A stretch of DNA of 64,000 nt from Neckera pumila (taxonomy: Eukaryota > Streptophyta > Bryopsida > Hypnales > Neckeraceae), in the NCBI GenBank assembly GCA_963969595.1, contig OZ018411.1, positions 25,108,545 to 25,172,544 of the forward strand, given 5' to 3'. Shown one piece after another: positions 33,700 through 45,548 of this stretch; the first letter of the stretch is position 1; every line of letters starts with the position of its first letter. The position numbers and the translations under genes were made by a program. The notes under the pieces are model-generated. The model saw only the letters and a list, made by a program, of their open reading frames with translations, was not told the DNA's origin and made no database searches.

Positions 33700-36470
33700 T
33701 GTGACTACCCCTATTATGTGACTCTAGAACTCCTCATCGTCTGCTCGCCATCTCGTTCTTTTATCACATAGTCCCAAAGTCAGTTAGTAGCCGTGTCACT
33801 TGCGCGCGGCGTGCTGGCTACTGTCCATGGCGGACAATGGCGTCGTGACTCGCTCCCGTTTTGCTGGTTGGTGATTGATTAGGGTGGGTTTGGCCTGGCT
33901 GGCTTTCAGTTTTCTGACTGCAGGTTTTCCAATAGTTTTGCGCTGGGTGAAAGGATTGGCGCTTGTGGTCGGAGGTTCGTCTCCGAGCAGTCTTGAGGGG
34001 GGTCGAACACACACCACGGCACTTGGGGAGTAGGTTGCCAAGGTGGCAATTACTGCTGATTGGTGGTGAGATGCTATGCTAGCTGCAGCCGCCGGGAATG
34101 GAATGGAGCTGACATGACATGGAGTAAGTGCTAATTTGCAAAGAGTTTTGTGCAGACATGTATGTAATGAGTAGAATGGGTGCCATCTTTCTTTGTAAGT
34201 GCCAATCATCCTGCCATTTGTACACACTGGCCTCTCTTGAAGTATTGATTTGAAGCAGAATTAGGAGCAAACCAGGTGAATGTTATCACCTGCAACAGAA
34301 AGTGTTCGGCCTCTCGGCATGGTCCGTTTGCAATGGGGTAAGGGGTGATGGTAGCAAGGGTGTTAGAAGTGGATGAATGTCGGTACACTTTCGTAATCGA
34401 CACTCTTGATGGCGCCATTCTGAACCTCAAGTGCGATTAGACAGACACTTGGGATCTGAAACACCTGGTGGTGATACGTTCATGTTCTGCTTCTGTATTT
34501 TTTGCGATTCAGTAGGATTCGCTGAAAGTTTCGCTTGATCTTGGTGTGGTTGAGCTAGGTGGGAAATGTCGGTACTTGGGTTCTTCGCACTGTCGGGTGG
34601 CTTCTATCTTCAATTTCAGTAAACGCACCCAGGATATCGAATGATTTCAGTGTGACCAGTATGCCGAGTTTGGTCTGTCACAAGAAGAAAATGATGATTC
34701 TTTCAGCCACTTATAATTTCTACTGGTTAGGATGTCGAAGTACACTGCGAAGGATGCCCTGTTTCTGTGTCTGTTCTGCTATCAAGTCGCACGTTGTAAA
34801 GGTATGTGAGGCCCATTTTCAAGGAATCGTGCCGACTTGTTCTGAGAGCTTCTTCTGTGCGTTACAGGTGCAGAGAGAGCAACCGCGCAGTCCTTAAGAG
34901 GTGATTTGGGTGGACCAAGTGGACAACTTCGAGGAAGGTTTTGAGGATGGAGAGCAAAGGAGATCTCTGGATGGACATACCTGCGTCTGCCGGCATTCTC
35001 CGTGAACTATCTGCTGCTTCTGTCTTGGAGAATCAAGGCAGTGGAGATTTCTCATCATCTCACGATGGATCCCTTCCATCCTGTTCGTCCTCCTCCTCTG
35101 AACGTAACAGCTCAACAGACCTTATCGACGGGACTGCCCAGGCCATTGCTGTACTGAAGGATGGCGAAGTTCACGCTATGCTGCATGATGCCAAAGTACG
35201 TGCTGTGCTGAGGAAGGTGACAATTAACGAAGGCGTGTTGAATAAGGCAATCCAGAGCTTGGGCGGTGGGAAGAAAGGTCTCCAGAGTCTGATGGGGTAT
35301 ATTATGGTGTGGGTGAAGCAACAAAGGGACATCCAATCATCGTCTCAGCAACCACCACCACCTCCCCCTTCCAATCCAACTTGGAATTTCTCCACTGCAC
35401 AGAATGTGGTTCTCCAGCCCGGCTCTGATGCATTTCAGATTCTCAGCGGCATTCTGCAGCCTCCTGCAACAACGCAGCTTCTTGACCAAGAAGTGAGGTG
35501 TACTCAGCGCTTGAAGTCCCGAAAGCTAATGACTGGGGAGCCAGAGATGGGTGCTGGACTTGGAGGTTTAGACACTGGGCTTTGTCTGAGCAGTTTCATC
35601 AGGGGTCTGGAGGACTGTAAGCCTGAGGTGACGAGGCCTGATATGGTGCCTCCATGCAGCTCCCAGCAGCACATCGCCATGCCTTCCGTAGAGCCGACTC
35701 CTGCCATGACCACAAAAGCAGCACGAAGACACCGAATGGCCCGGCAGAGACAATCCTTTCATGCACGAGCAGCCAGTCCTGTTGCGACAGCCCCTGTTTC
35801 TGTAGGCGCTGGATTGTTATGGATTACTAATGCTGCTACATCTCCAGGAGTGACGAGTTCAGGGATGTCCGGTTTCCAGACTACTCCCCCAAGTGCCCGT
35901 GTCACTGCTGCAGGGGAGGTACGGAATGACCTCCAGCCCAAATTTTAGATGCCGTCTGAAAGCTGCTTACTTTGTGAAAGAGCTGTAAAGTATGGTCCTG
36001 GAGATTTTTGGGAAAGACTCGGGGGATACAGTCAAGACTGTTTAAAAGTTCTGTTGTGTTTTAAAGTTGTGTGTTGGGGTAAGAAACTTGTCACCAGTAG
36101 ACATGTCATTTCGGGACTTTACAAGTGACACCTTACAATCCCGAAGTGCCTGAGTTTAAAAGAGAAAGTTCACTTCGGAAGGTTAATACCGTAAGCCTAG
36201 GTCAGTTTCAACATTTGTGTGTCTAAATCGTTAAATTTGGAATTTAGACTGTAAGAAATGTCATTTTCTCATTTCACAATTGTTGGGAAATTTTCTAATT
36301 CAAGCGTTTCAGATACTAAAAACCTTCAAATAGAATTTTCTTGGTTTTGGGGATATTGGTCTACCAATTTTAAAAGCTTTGGACATGCTTGGCTAATTAT
36401 GTACAAAATTGACCGAGAAGTAGGGTATAGCCAGTAAAGGTAACTTCCAAAACCCATTTCTATTGTTCAA
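33700..36470 (+). repeat. segmental duplication, left copy (ABI3 5' region, exon 1 and start of intron 1)
   Basis: Collinear with 61066-64000 in direct orientation, about 27.3 kb apart. It covers about 1.2 kb of upstream DNA, the first coding exon and the first part of intron 1. Similarity extends through non-coding DNA, so this is a DNA duplication and not a retrocopy. Confidence 0.9.
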
Positions 36471-39168
36471 AACTGTTGGGTATGATTTCTTCTTGCCAAT
36501 TTAATTTGTTACCTTCTTTGAAGATTCCTATATGATGCATTCCAACTCCTTTACTTCTAGGAGTGGCCAATTTGGGGTAAACATGTACTTGCAGGTTAAC
36601 GCCCAAGTCCCAAATGGCCACTTCCGTAACAATATGTAAAAGGAGAAAGAAGAAATCGTTTCCTCCTTTTTTCTATTTCTTTTTTGTAAACAAATGGACG
36701 TTCCTTCCTTTTGGGGGGGAGTTTAGGAAATTCTTCTAGAGTTACTATAATTAACTCTTTGCTTCTAAAGGAATAAAAGGTTGGGTGAAAAGCACCTTAA
36801 CCCTAGAAGGATGTTCCAGACACTATTGATAGAGAATCCTTCTATGTAAGGCAAAAGTGCAAATGTTCATCCTTCTATGTGGGATAGAAGTGCAGATGTT
36901 CATCCTTCTCTAGAGGAAAGAAGTGGAGATGTTCAGCCATCTATGGAAGACAGAAGTGGAGATGTTCATCTTTCTATGGAGGATAGAAGTGGAGATGTTC
37001 ATCCTTTGAATTTTGTGCAAAAAGGGAAGGTCTTGCACAGTGGTTTGACCTCCACTGACTGCTCTTGGTTTTTTTTAAGCAAATGATTCACAAGGTACCA
37101 AAAAAGGATGATTTCCACAGTGGCCTGCCCGTCCTTCTGGGGTTCAACTGCGAAATCAACAACTGTACCGCTAGCACCCTTCGATTTACTTTGTAATGTA
37201 AGGCTGGAAATCTTTCTACTTGTGAAGATGGTCCGTATTCCTTCGTTTTTTCTGAAGAATACAGTTAGACTTTTTCAGGGCTGCAGCATGGAACGTTGGA
37301 CTGTGCTCATTCAAAAGGAACTTCGACCGAGTGATGTGGGCCATCTCGGGCGTATTATACTTCCCAAGGTTAGTTGGCTGCTTCTGATCCACTAGATTGC
37401 AGATACTGGTGCAGACGTTCCAATTATCATAGTATGGATGACAAGGGTTTCCGGGACTTACCTTTCTATTCTCCCCTCAAAACGATTTATGCAGAAAGAA
37501 GCAGGAGGAGCGCATGCCGTCTCTTGCAATACGAAGAAGCGTCTCCATACAGATGGAAGATTTTGACTCAGGTCATGCCTGGAATGTCACATACAGGTAT
37601 GGATCGGTTTGTGTTCGTTCCTCTTTTTCTCTTATGGTAAGAAGCTTTGGGAGTAGTAGTTTGGAGCTTGTCACTAAGTTGTTTAGTACCTCCTCTACGT
37701 GCGTCGTGTGTGCTTTGTCCTTCCCCTGATTCGTTGTGAATTGGTACCAAGTGCTTCTTCAATAGCCCGGTGTCGCTGTGTTTCGGATTGGGTTCCCTAT
37801 TGCGTTGGGATGTTTTTAGGTATATGTGGTGATGTAGAAGGGTGGAGTTTATTTGTGTTTTTTGACGTATCTTGAGGTTACATCTAGAATAAGTTCCAGT
37901 TATCTCTTAAGGCGTCAGAGGATTTGTGGGAATGATGCGATTTTTCTATAAATTTCCCATGCTTGAGTCGCTGTTTGTGGTTGATTATTGTTTCCTTCCA
38001 GTGTAATACCTCCGCCTAAAATGGGGTCTTCACCCCGAGTAACTTCGGGCACCTCATCGTAAATATATATAGATCTCGTTTATTATGAAGGTTCCTTCTC
38101 GGCTAGCATGTGCTGCAACTGCAAGATCCGTTTCTAGGAATGGGTCAGGGAAGTTATAATTTAGGCAGTTTAACTGCGGCTAAAGAAAATGTCGCGAACG
38201 TTCTAAGATCATATGCATTATTCTGGGTGTTGTGGTTCCATCCAAACCACAGAATTGTAGGTCTCTTGCATCTGAGCAGTGTGTAAACTTTAATGCACAT
38301 GTTTTTGTGCGTAGGTTCTGGCCAAACAACAAAAGCCGGATGTACATATTGGAGAATACTGGTGAGCATCCTGGAATTGCAAGTCATTGAAATTGGTGTC
38401 TTGTTCATATCTTAATCTCAATCATCATCTCAATTAGTGACAATTCACTCAAGACCAAACTGTTCACATCCAGTGGCTATTTTCGATCAAACTGTCTTCG
38501 TGTTTGGCAGCGGCGTTTGTGATGTCACACGGCCTTGTGGAAGGAGATCTACTCGTAATTTACAGAATTCTGCACGGGGGTTATGTAAGTATCACTTTTT
38601 GGGTATCGTTGTGATGCTGTGCTGAATAGTTCAGCATCTTCGCGAGCTGTCTTCGTAACAAGAGATGGTTGATTGATGATCCCATCTTGGTAGATATCCG
38701 TGACAATGAACCTGTGTGAGGTTGAATGTTGGAATTACTCGGGAAGGGGAAGTTTTAGTTTGAACTCGCTCTGTTCGTGGTAGATTTGATTCTGAAACGT
38801 TAGTAACGTATTTGCAGGTTTTGCGAGGAATGAAGAAGAAAAATGGAAGACTAGACATAGAACCGGTACAGGTGGAACTTGCATACAGCTCGGCTAAAGG
38901 TTCAATAGAGGGACAACCTTCTCTGCATGAAAATGGTATACTCGTCCAACGGCTGTATGGATGTTGTCCTTCAGACAAATCCGTAAAGGAGGAGCCCGTG
39001 AATCTGGACGGTGATCTTTTTTTGGACGAAGTGATCCTGAGCACGGGTCCTTCGTTTGAGTTTGGCAGCAGTTGCATTCAAACGTTGGAACGGTTTCCAA
39101 GTTTGACCTTGGACTTCCCCTATGAGGAGATTATTGCGATGACAAGGACAGAGCCCGATGTTACATGA
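34947..39168 (+). CDS. ABI3-like: ABI3/VP1-like B3-domain transcription factor, six coding exons
   Basis: Nuclear regulator that mediates ABA-dependent, desiccation- and seed-type gene expression. Predicted exons: 34947-35918, 37279-37368, 37499-37596, 38315-38361, 38511-38584, 38818-39168; all introns are GT-AG and phases fit, giving about 543 residues with no internal stop. Domains in order: A1-like (GDLWMDIPAS, Ser-rich), B1 (VTINEGVLNKAIQSLGGGKK, IMVWVKQQ), a Pro/Gln-rich linker, B2 (KAARRHRMARQRQ), then B3 spread over exons 2-6 (LRPSDVGHLGRIILPK; MEDFDSGHAWNVTYR; FWPNNKSRMYILENT; HGLVEGDLLVIY; VLRGMK). The ATG is set by an in-frame TGA at 34902-34904. The C-terminus after B3 is acidic and not conserved to my eye. 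Intron 1 contains a 33-bp tandem repeat. The 5' part is duplicated at 62.3 kb. Exon borders are by eye; the acceptor at 37498 was chosen because it keeps phase and matches the family. Confidence 0.9.
36835..37012 (+). repeat. 33-bp tandem repeat in ABI3-like intron 1
   Basis: About four to five units of 33 bp, each readable as an 11-residue unit close to SGDVHPSMEDR. The flank 36985-37125 resembles 60165-60355, where only one unit is present, so the array was expanded here. Probably repeat-derived intron sequence rather than an exon. Confidence 0.7.
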
Positions 39169-39755
39169 CTATCAACCTTCTGGATCCAGACCATCCTTTT
39201 GTGGTGGTGCCTTGACAGCTTGCGAATGAGCCAGCATTCCAACATACAAGGGTTTCCATGAGGAAAGAAGGAAGGAACCGCTCTGACTCGACGAAAGACA
39301 ATCACTTCATGACGACACAATGTGTGTAGGAAGCTAAAGCAAGCTGCTATAATCATTTCCCAGGTGCGTTTGGTAGCTGGACTTCTGGAGGTGGGCAGAT
39401 TTGGATGATGCCGGAAGCCCTGACTTTCTCGATTGCAGGATTTCCAACTGAACTCGACTCTGGAATCTTCGAGATGCGTGGCACCTTCGGAGTTTGAGGT
39501 TTAGGTTTAGGTTTGGGTTTAAAACCCTCCATGGTCTGCAGTATATGGGGTTTTTCATTTCAGGAGTATGCTTGGTTGCCTCTAATGTCGTCTTTTTCTG
39601 CTTCCGTATCATTTAGCTTTGAGCGGATATGTATCCAAGTGCCACAGCCTATCTGGTTTGCTCGAGCATTAAGATTTTGAGTGTAGGTGCTCCTGTCTTG
39701 GAATAGAATGTTTAGACGCAGTTTGGAGTGTTAGCAAGTGAAACCTTGCAATGTA
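39169..39755. other. 3' flank of the ABI3-like gene
   Basis: Likely holds the 3' untranslated region. A short telomere-like tract (ttta ggttta ggtttg ggttta) is at about 39496-39521. No other gene. Confidence 0.4.
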
Positions 39756-40287
39756 CTACCTCCGTTCCAAAATGATCTTTATGTTGGACAAAATGTTTTG
39801 GATTAAGGTTAAAATTAACATTTTAAAAATCAATTTTGCTATATGTAGAGTTTGGTGCACTCCTAGCATTCTAGAAATTTTGAGTTTTGGAGCCCTTTTC
39901 AAAGTGTAGTTTGGAAATATTGAAAAGTAGAATTTTTTGGGCATTTTCAAGGAGTACCACTGGTCAATTAATTGTTGAGTGTGAGGTCGTCATTTTGTAA
40001 GCATTTAGTGTATGCCCAAAACCATGTGTGACCCTTTATTTTGCCTCCCATAGCTTCATCTCCTTCAATCGGGCAATATTAAAAAGAGATGCAAAAAATA
40101 AGAACAAACAATGTGATTAATTCCTTTAGTCATTTCATTTGTCTTTTGATTGATGATTGCTTGGATGGAAGGGGAACTATTACTTGAAGTTGTTTTGATG
40201 GTCCCAAATAGTAATCGAAAACCAAATTTGGCCAATTTGCAACGTCACAAAGTGCAACATGAAGATCATTTTGGGATAGAGGGAGTA
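39754..40287. mobile_element. Stowaway-like MITE (530 bp)
   Basis: Ends CTACCTCCGTTCCAAAATGA at 39756 and the reverse of TCATTTTGGGATAGAGGGAG at 40285 form about 25-bp TIRs. TA duplications flank it (39754-39755, 40286-40287). CTCCCTCCGT-type ends with TA are diagnostic for Stowaway (Tc1/mariner) MITEs. Long for the class; no transposase. Confidence 0.85.
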
Positions 40288-41943
40288 GCATTTTTAATGT
40301 TTGGCTTTGCAGCATAGGATGTTGGGATACCTAAGAGGGATTCACAATTGTTTGTGTGGTTATTCTTGGAAAACTACAACCTCCAGTCTACCAACATATT
40401 GTCAATTCACATATTTATACACATGACTATCACAAATATAGTACGGTAGTCATTTTTATAACATTTTATTCTTAGAAAGACTTCAAATGAAAATGTCAAA
40501 CATAGTAGGCTTGAATTTACAAAAGTAATCTGGTAAGGACTTTGAGGCTAAAAAATATCTAATGAATGACTTTCAAGGAAATTTTGGAAAAAAAGATTAC
40601 ACATATTCATATAAAAAATTGTATGATAATTTTGGTTGACTAATCACCTAAAAATTTGATAATTTTGGCAACCTTCTAAATATGATATCTATTCTAGAAG
40701 AAATTTATTGATTGAATTGCAAGACATTAGGAAAAATTTCAGTCCTTTAGAGGGCCGTTTGACTGCATGCAAATGTGCAAATGGAGAAAAAATCAGCCCA
40801 AATCTTGTCACAGAGAACTTTGCTAGTTTGTATTAGTTTGTGTGCTCCATTGGATTGGCAATTAAAAAGTCATTTTGGTTATTTTTTAATTTTTTTCAAA
40901 ATAATTTTTTTGATTTTATTTCATTGTTAATATACCATGGCTGAAAGTCAAACGACCCTCCATAGGGCCTAGATTTTCTTTAATAATAAAATATTTGATC
41001 AATTTAACTTATAGACTTATCCACAAACCTCAAACAAAACTAAATTTGTCATATGTAAAGATGGAATTTTTATTTTATGGCACATGTATATATATGTAAT
41101 TATTTAATTTTCACCATGAATTTATAAATAGAAAAATTGTATTCAAATGTAAAAATTCGTCACTTGGGAATTGAATTTTTGTTTACAACATATTCATGCA
41201 TTCATCTATTTCATGAACTCCTTGAACTCTTGATTTTAAGTTCTATCCTCTATGTCATTATTATCCAAACTTTTAGTTTTTGAAATTCAAAGTTCATATT
41301 GCCTACACTCTATATTGACACATTCCCTTGCTCACCAGCATGTTGTCCACATACATTAACAATGCATGAACTCCTTGTAATCATGCACATGGTTGCCTGG
41401 GATGTGATTATATTCACTCAATAATTACCATCCGAATTCGTATTTTCTCCATGAAGTGAAGATCAGAAAAAACGAAACAGATTTAAAAAAGAACCATAAG
41501 AATAACTTCAGAGAAATAAGCACTGAAGGTGTAAATTAAAGCTTCACATGCACCACAATGACAATGAGGCAAAAAGAGCAAACATGTCATCATGTTTCAA
41601 TTTCTCCCCCCATTTTGGAAAAATCTAGAGCCGTTGATTTAGTTACAAAAAAATTTCTACCCTTTTCTAATGCCGTTGATCTCCATTGCAAAAAGTAAGC
41701 CATCACCATTGATTGTCATCATGAGAAATGATCTTGGTCATTGGTGCTATGGGGTACAAAATACATATATGAAATATAGATATGGTATAGAGATATAAAA
41801 ATACAAATATGGAATATGGAATACAAAAATATGGATATGAAAATATGGATAATTGGATATGGCAAATAGATTTCAGATATCTTATATTGTTTATAAGCCA
41901 AACTATTGTCACACAAATACAAATATAGTGGAAGGGTGATAGT
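40288..41943. other. AT-rich DNA with a small TIR element
   Basis: About 40744-40968 is bounded by inverted ends (tttagagggccgtttgact and agtcaaacgaccctccatag), a 225-bp candidate MITE. At 41760-41860 there is an imperfect 'atatggaata' minisatellite. No gene seen. Confidence 0.45.
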
Positions 41944-42660
41944 GACAAGTACCTATTTCATTTTCTAAACCAATGACAAAGTAACACATGTACCCCTTTC
42001 AAAAGAATTGGAAAAGTTTAACCACCAATGGTTGAATGACACGTATATCCCATCAAATTTTCATGTCTGAATCTTAGAAAGCCACCGTTTCTCTCACAAT
42101 AACAATGACAATGACAATGACAATGAACTCAAAAGAGGCAGTAACTACCTTTTCCATTTTCCACTGACAATGACAATGAGGCAAAAAGAAGCCAACGTCC
42201 CCGCCCATTTTTATTAGCACTTCCCACATGCATTGAAAATTAAAAAAATCTAAGACCGTTGATGTAGATACCAAAAAAATGGGCTTCCCTTCCTAGACGG
42301 CTTATGGCATGTGTTGTTGGTAGTTGATAGCGTTCAAAGGGGTCTCATAGCTCAACAATGTCAAGATTAGAATATTCATCAAAAGCCTCAAGCAACATCC
42401 TCATCCTTCAGTTGTTGTAAGAATTTGTTAATTCATAATAAAAAGAAAAAATAAATCATGGAAAAGGTAGTTATTGCCTCTTTTGAATTCATTGTCATTG
42501 TATCATTGTTAGAAATTGTAGCTTTTTAAAAAAACCATACATGGAAAATTGATAGTGTACACATGTCATTCAAGCATTGGTGGTTAAAACTTTTCCCAAA
42601 AAATCTGAAAGGAATACACGTGTCACTTTGTCATTGGTTCAAAAAATGAGACAAGTTTTT
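41944..42660. mobile_element. large foldback element (about 715 bp, arms about 210 bp)
   Basis: 41944-42155 (accaatgacaaagtaacaca ... aaccaccaatggttgaatga ... ctcaaaagaggcagtaacta) is matched in reverse by 42455-42660. The loop is about 300 bp. A direct partial copy of part of the arm and loop region (caatgacaatgaggcaaaaa) lies at about 41555. No ORF. Confidence 0.65.
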
Positions 42661-42714
42661 TTGAATTTTTGAATTTTTGAATTTTGTTAACTTTTTTATT
42701 TATTTCAGGAGGAA

Positions 42715-42715
42715 A

Positions 42716-42772
<57 letters not shown>
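42715..42772. repeat. (ATT)n microsatellite
   Basis: About 19 uninterrupted ATT units, preceded by ttttgaatttttgaa phrases. Any frame through it is an artefact. Confidence 0.95.
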
Positions 42773-42789
42773 TTTCTTTTTGGTAATTA

Positions 42790-42887
42790 GGGTTCTAACA
42801 GCAACCCAACGTTCCTTCCCTGCATTGGGAACAGATTGGGGAACGGGCCAGAAACAGCCCTTTACTACCTCCAAATAACATCTAATG
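42790..42887. mobile_element. truncated MITE, CATTAGATGA family
   Basis: A right-end fragment (gggaacgggccagaaacagc ... aacatctaatg) directly abutting the complete copy that starts at 42888. Confidence 0.6.
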
Positions 42888-43189
42888 CATTAGATGAAAT
42901 TTGAGGGTCTTGGAGGGCTCCGAGTTCCCCTACTGTTTGCTACGTTCCCAGAATGCGAGATCGTAGCAGCATCAACTGGCTGACGTGGTCAAGCGACTAC
43001 AACGTCATTTTTTGAAAAAAAAAAAAAAATTTTTTTTGCTTAAAATGATATTTTGATAAAAAAAAAAATTTTTTTTTTCTTTTTGAAAAAAAGAATTTCT
43101 GACACACCTGTACCGGCATTCACTGAATCTAGACAAATTAGGGAACAGGCCTGAAACGGCCCTCCAAGACCCCCAAATATCATCTAATG
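42888..43189. mobile_element. MITE, CATTAGATGA family, copy 1 (302 bp)
   Basis: About 31-bp TIRs: CATTAGATGAAATTTGAGGG on the left and, read from the other strand, CATTAGATGATATTTGGGGG on the right. Contains ctgacgtggtc and long A and T runs. A second complete copy is at 52358-52667 and a diverged one near 44480-44830. Confidence 0.8.
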
Positions 43190-43276
43190 TTACAAAATTG
43201 TTTCAGATGGCAGGCACATGAATAGAAAGAAGATTAATCTTTTAGAATTCCATTTGCAATTGCAAGCTCACTGCTT

Positions 43277-44140
43277 TTAACCCCTAAAGGACCATTGTCC
43301 CTTTGGGGCACAAATGGGAATTTGGGGCAAGTATCGACAGGTTGAAATTTTGTCTTGATTTTTCAAAAAAAATGTGGAAGATAGAAAAAGTAATTAGCTT
43401 TGTGGGAATATAATTTTTTTCAATTGGTGCCCAAGAACAAAAATTATATCCCAAACATAATTTGAAAGGGGGGGAGGGAGAAGAGGGGATAGCCAAAAAA
43501 AGAAATTCAAAAATTTGAATTGAATTGAATTTTTTTTCTCATAGATTATATTGTTATCTACCTGGAAAGCTTTGATTCATTCCATTTGGAATTGTTATGA
43601 GAAAGTTATGGACAATCTTGTTTTTTGGGCAATTAGCATCTTCTCGAAAAAATAACTTGTAGGATTCATTTCTGAATGCAGTTTTTACATTTTTCAAAAA
43701 AAAATTCCACATGGTTTACTTTGCTTGCTTTAATACTCTCACCATTGGGATTTGTGCACTTTAATTCCATTTTAGAGATATTTATAAATTAGATTTTCCT
43801 TCTATCTTGTACCTATTTCTACTTAACAATTTTTTGAAGTATAAAAATTAAGTTTTTCAAATTTTTTTTCCCCTAGACTTTCAAGTCAATTCTCCACCAT
43901 AAAGATTTAAAGCTCAAACCTCTGTAGTGCAAAAGAATAAAATTAAGAAGATTCAAAGTCAAATAATCTAGTTCCACAATGTGTTGAAAAATTTGATTTT
44001 TTCACTTTAAACGCAGATATCTTGCAATTTGTGCGATCAAAAATTCTGAAGTTTTTTCTACACATGCTTATACTAGTTAGGTGTAAGATCCTATAGTCAG
44101 ATGTGCAAAAAATATCAGAAGTCTGAATGGTGATTTAGAG
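43277..44140. mobile_element. TTAA-flanked TIR element, copy c (right end eroded)
   Basis: Left: TTAA (43277-43280) then CCCCTAAAGGACC and the dyad TTGTCCCT / GGGCACAA. The interior matches copies a and b (tcattccatttggaattgtt; cttgcaatttgtgcgatcaa; gatcctatagtcagatgtg). The right terminal repeat is lost or mutated near 44130. Confidence 0.6.
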
Positions 44141-45241
44141 CTGTTCCGGTCTACTAGAGCAATCTCAATATGTTAGGGAAGTTGACTCATACATGACCCC
44201 ATCCCTCTGGCGGCCATATCTGCAATACAAACCGCATATATTGTATAACCCTCAGGATAGAACTTAGCATTGCAGATGAGGAGAGCTTCTCAACCTCTTT
44301 GCACCACACATTACAAGGACGTTTCAAGCAAGTTACGAATAGGTTCAAGTTGGAAAAAAATTTAAATTCCAAGAGATCACTTGCAACACTCATCTATGTA
44401 AGATATAATATGGTGGAATGCGTCTGTTCAATAAAACACTTTGCCTTGGATTAGGGCATATGGCACAAGACCATAAATACATTATAGAAAAATTCAGCCC
44501 CTTGGAGGGCTGTCCGAAGTTGACATGCCATGCTATTCTTTGCATGGCCTGTCAACTTCAAAAATGCTCTTGGTGAGCAGTCAAAGTCTCTAATTGCTCG
44601 CCGGAGCAATCAAGTATCGCAGAATTTTTTTTTACATTTTTTTTTAAGATTTAGAAAAAAAAAAAAATTAATTATTTTTTATTTGGAATTCTGGGTTCCT
44701 GTGCCACTACCGTTGCAATTTCAGCAGGGCGGAAATAGGGGAAAAATGACTTTTTCAGCAAAATAAAAGCAAATTTCAGAGTACCTCGAAGGACTGTGGA
44801 GTAGCCCTCGAGAGGCCTGAAATTTCCTCTAATGATGGCTTGAGTCCGTAGAATTTTAAGAACTGTCACCTTGCAACCACACATGCCCCTTCTGCTCTTA
44901 CCCGCAATGACGTATCTAACTAAGAACACTTTGAGCACATCTTTAAAAGCAACTTAAAAAAAAGTTAGCATGGCCATATTCCAAAGTCCAAAACCAAAAC
45001 CAAAGAAAGATACCGTAAAGCACACAACACATTATTCTAAAAACAATCTATTACATTCAAATTTATAAATTGTGGATTCATTAAATCTAATAGAATCTTA
45101 GATCAATATTATTATAATGTCAATTGCAAGCTTAATCTCAACTAAATAGCGATCAATATAATAGCCAATTAATGCTAAAGACATTAATGTTAAGTTCTCA
45201 CTATTTATACACACCAACATTAACAAAACATTAATTCAATA
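44141..45241. other. repeat relics between copy c and the LINE
   Basis: About 44480-44830 is a diverged CATTAGATGA-family copy (gccccttggagggctg on the left, cgagaggcctgaaatttcct on the right). The remainder is AT-rich and featureless. Confidence 0.4.
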
Positions 45242-45548
45242 TGAGGACTTTTTTTTTTTTTTTTTTTTGAAACACATGGACAATTTCCACTGATAAGGGA
45301 AACAGTACAATGAACCAGAGGACAAAGTCCCCGGCGGAAAATTTTTAGTTTTTCACATTCTCAAACTCAGCCAAAACAAAGTCAAAATAACAGAGGACCA
45401 GAGGAACCCAACACCGGTCACCAGAGAGGGGAAGCTTGTGCCACTCAGACGAAGGTCCCCATGATGGGCCAAGCTAGTTTCCAACTAATCTGCCCGTTAA
45501 TTCTAACTCCAAAGAATGCGGTTTGTAACCATATACAATCAAATCTCT

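Noticed and set aside
33796..34227. Minus-strand frame, with a counterpart at 61136-61501
   Set aside because: Its two versions differ by frame-breaking indels; similarity is explained by the DNA duplication, not coding constraint.
34559..34897. Plus-strand frame upstream of the ABI3 ATG, with a shorter counterpart at 62013-62216
   Set aside because: Starts and lengths differ between copies; likely leader DNA. A 65-nt intron (34802-34866) is possible but too short to be comfortable.
42623..42874. Frames across the ATT microsatellite (poly-Asn or poly-Leu)
   Set aside because: Pure repeat artefact.
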